The position numbers and the translations under genes are program-made. A DNA stretch of 6,773 nt, from the NCBI GenBank assembly GCA_023437485.1, contig JAEZGB010000098.1, positions 1 to 6,773 on the forward strand, given 5' to 3'. Source of the DNA: Bacteroidota bacterium. GTDB taxonomy: Bacteria > Bacteroidota > Bacteroidia > Flavobacteriales > Flavobacteriaceae. This document shows positions 5,038 to 6,773 of this stretch, in pieces. Every line of letters begins with the position of its first letter. Position 1 is the first letter of the stretch. The notes beneath the pieces were generated by a model. The model was not told the origin of the DNA. It was given only the letters and a program-made list of their open reading frames with translations, and ran no database searches.

Positions 5038-6291
5038 ATGCAGTTAAGGCGCGTAGTAGTTACAGGTTTAGGAGCACTCACACCAATAGGGAACAATATC
5101 CAGGATTACTGGGAATCTCTTGTAAATGGTGTAAGCGGCGCAGCACCCATTACCTATTACGATACGGAAAAACACAAAACGAAATTTGCCTGCGAGGTCA
5201 AAAACTTCAATATCGGCGATTTCATGGACCGCAAGGAAGCGCGCCGGTTGGATAAATTTGCTCATTATGCAATTGCTGCCAGTGACGAAGCCATCAAGGA
5301 TGCCGGACTGACCGACGACAACGTTGACAAGTACCGCGTAGGCGTGATCTGGGGTGCGGGCATCGGCGGACTCGAGACTTTCCAGGAGGAGGTCATTTAT
5401 TACGCCAAAGGCGACGGGACGCCCAAATTCAATCCCTTCTTTATACCTAAAATGATTGCCGATATCGCCCCTGCGCACATTTCGATGCGCAACGGTTATA
5501 TGGGCCCCAATTATACAACGGTTTCGGCTTGTGCCTCATCGGCAAATGCCCTGATCGACGCTTTCAATTACATCCGGTTGGGCATGTGCGACGTGATCAT
5601 CTCCGGAGGATCGGAAGCCGCCATCACCATAGCCGGAATGGGCGGTTTTAATTCGATGCACGCGCTTTCAACCCGCAATGAGAGTCCGGAAACGGCTTCA
5701 AGGCCCTTTGACGCAACACGCGACGGGTTTGTGCTTGGCGAGGGGGCCGGCGCGCTAGTTTTGGAAGATTACGAACACGCAAAAGCCCGTGGCGCAAAGA
5801 TCTACTGCGAGATTGGCGGGGGAGGGATGTCGTCTGACGCTTACCACCTTACTGCCCCGCATCCCGAGGGCATCGGCGTGATTGCGGTAATGAACAATTG
5901 CTTGCGCGACGCCAATATGAAGCCCGAGCAGGTGGACCACATCAACACCCATGGAACTTCGACACCGCTTGGCGATGTTGCCGAACTCAAGGCCATCAGC
6001 GCCGTTTTTGGCGACCATGCGAAAAATCTAAATATCAATTCTACCAAATCGATGACCGGGCACCTTTTGGGAGCGGCCGGAGCCATTGAGGCAATAGCTT
6101 CGATCCTGGCAATCGAGCACGGAATTGTTCCGCCAACGATCAATCACAAGGTGGTTGATGAAAACATCGACCCGCAACTGAACCTTACGCTCAACAAGGC
6201 CCAAAAACGCGACGTTAAGGTTGTAATGAGCAACACGTTTGGTTTTGGCGGGCATAACGCATGCGTTCTGTTTAAGAAACTCGACATTTAA
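5038..6291 (+). CDS. fabF: Beta-ketoacyl-ACP synthase II
   Basis: FabF condenses malonyl-ACP with acyl-ACP in fatty acid elongation and is a cytosolic thiolase-fold homodimer. From the ATG at 5038 it has 417 residues, a normal length. The nucleophile is Cys165 in VSACASSANA, and the decarboxylation histidines are His305 in NTHGTSTPLGD and His342 in GHLLGAAGA, with Lys337 in STKSM. The C-terminal NTFGFGGHNA motif is intact. A GTG at 5002 would add twelve residues, but that codon lies in the spacer hairpin and MQLRRVVVTGLG is the usual N-terminus, so the inner ATG is preferred. It probably shares the acpP promoter; only a poor -7-like TAATTTTC was seen before it. The rnc gene begins one base after its stop. 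Identification as FabF rather than FabB rests on overall similarity and context, but is strong. Confidence 0.97.
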   Translation: MQLRRVVVTGLGALTPIGNNIQDYWESLVNGVSGAAPITYYDTEKHKTKFACEVKNFNIGDFMDRKEARRLDKFAHYAIAASDEAIKDAGLTDDNVDKYRVGVIWGAGIGGLETFQEEVIYYAKGDGTPKFNPFFIPKMIADIAPAHISMRNGYMGPNYTTVSACASSANALIDAFNYIRLGMCDVIISGGSEAAITIAGMGGFNSMHALSTRNESPETASRPFDATRDGFVLGEGAGALVLEDYEHAKARGAKIYCEIGGGGMSSDAYHLTAPHPEGIGVIAVMNNCLRDANMKPEQVDHINTHGTSTPLGDVAELKAISAVFGDHAKNLNINSTKSMTGHLLGAAGAIEAIASILAIEHGIVPPTINHKVVDENIDPQLNLTLNKAQKRDVKVVMSNTFGFGGHNACVLFKKLDI

Positions 6292-6292
6292 G

Positions 6293-6773
6293 ATGGGGTT
6301 TATTAAAAAAATATTTTCCAAATCCCGTGCTCCTGAAGGCGGGATTTTTTTTACCGAACTGTCGGAGATACTGGGTTTTGCACCTTTGAACCTGGATTTT
6401 TACCGCAAAGCATTTACGCACCGGTCTTCCAACAAGACTGATTTACAGGGTAATCCGGTAAACTTTGAACGCCTTGAATTTTTGGGCGACGCGATGCTTG
6501 GATCGGTGATTGCCGCGCATTTATTCAGCAGGGTGCCTGCCGGCGACGAAGGTTACCTAACCAAAATGCGGTCAAAAATTGTCAGCCGCGAACACCTGAA
6601 CGAATTAGGCCGGGACCTGAATCTGGCCCGTTTTATCGAAAGCAAAATCCCGCTGGCACACTTTGGCGAGAACATCCACGGCAATGTTTTTGAAGCGCTC
6701 ATTGGGGCCATCTATCTGGACCGCGGCTACGTGTATTGTGAAAAATTCATTCAGAAACGGGTGATTATTCCGT
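6293..6773 (+). CDS. rnc: Ribonuclease III, N-terminal part
   Basis: RNase III cuts double-stranded RNA in rRNA maturation and mRNA processing. About 160 residues are visible before the window ends, covering the endonuclease domain; the C-terminal double-stranded RNA-binding domain must lie beyond. The signature NFERLEFLGDAMLG (about residues 57-70) holds the metal-binding Glu and Asp, and NVFEALIGAIYLD (about 137-149) holds the second acidic pair's Glu. The ATG lies one base after the fabF stop (TAAGATG), which suggests coupled translation. An N-terminal extension of roughly 20 residues (MGFIKKIFSK...) precedes the first helix. Codons 10-20 contain a terminator-like hairpin with a T8 run. 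No promoter of its own was recognised. Confidence 0.95.
   Translation, partial: MGFIKKIFSKSRAPEGGIFFTELSEILGFAPLNLDFYRKAFTHRSSNKTDLQGNPVNFERLEFLGDAMLGSVIAAHLFSRVPAGDEGYLTKMRSKIVSREHLNELGRDLNLARFIESKIPLAHFGENIHGNVFEALIGAIYLDRGYVYCEKFIQKRVIIP
6320..6352 (+). terminator. Terminator-like hairpin inside the start of rnc
   Basis: AAATCCCG (6320-6327) and CGGGATTT (6340-6347) form an 8-bp stem, with a possible inner CC-TGAA-GG extension beside a four-base bulge, directly followed by a T run that spans 6345-6352. This has every feature of an intrinsic terminator, yet it falls at bases 28-60 of the rnc reading frame. Translating ribosomes would be expected to block its folding. Function is unproven. 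Confidence 0.5.

Noticed and set aside
5068..5478. 136-codon minus-strand open frame opposite fabF
   Set aside because: It mirrors highly conserved fabF sequence, shows no family motif and has no supporting start signals.

Overview
The window reads as an ordinary core-genome stretch from a member of the Bacteroidota, most likely a Flavobacteriaceae-like organism. Four things point there: protein texts typical of the group (a 632-residue PurF, the PurN 'KFGGKGMYGDNVH' segment, the SOD C-terminus), start codons without Shine-Dalgarno sequences, two promoters close to the Bacteroidota consensus TTTG-N19-TAnnTTTG, and the order purN / acpP-fabF-rnc. The last is recalled from flavobacterial genomes and was not checked here. 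No mobile element, CRISPR array, tRNA or rRNA was found.

Layout. Positions 2-208 (+) hold the 3' end of a superoxide dismutase gene, which converges on a minus-strand block; the 236-base gap carries two terminator hairpins and one further hairpin. The minus-strand block reads purN (4496-3933), rnhA (3936-3451, GTG start overlapping the purN stop by 4 bases), a PfkB-family kinase (3375-2449, own promoter and terminator), then a long PurF (2343-445). The purF leader consists almost entirely of two degenerate 7-bp repeat arrays. Divergent from purN across a 161-base gap is the plus-strand run acpP (4658-4894), fabF (5038-6291) and rnc (6293 onward, cut by the window end).

Function. PurF and PurN perform the first and third steps of de novo purine synthesis. 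The kinase between them is of unknown substrate, and a ribose or nucleoside substrate is only a guess from context. RNase HI is cotranscribed with purN. AcpP and FabF are the carrier and an elongating condensing enzyme of type II fatty acid synthesis. RNase III follows fabF by one base.

I do not see a convincing undescribed system. The points most worth a second look are regulatory: a terminator-like hairpin with a T8 run inside the first 60 bases of rnc, a 15-bp hairpin in the acpP-fabF spacer, the heptad arrays in place of a recognisable purF promoter, and the divergent PurF lacking the usual iron-sulfur cysteines.
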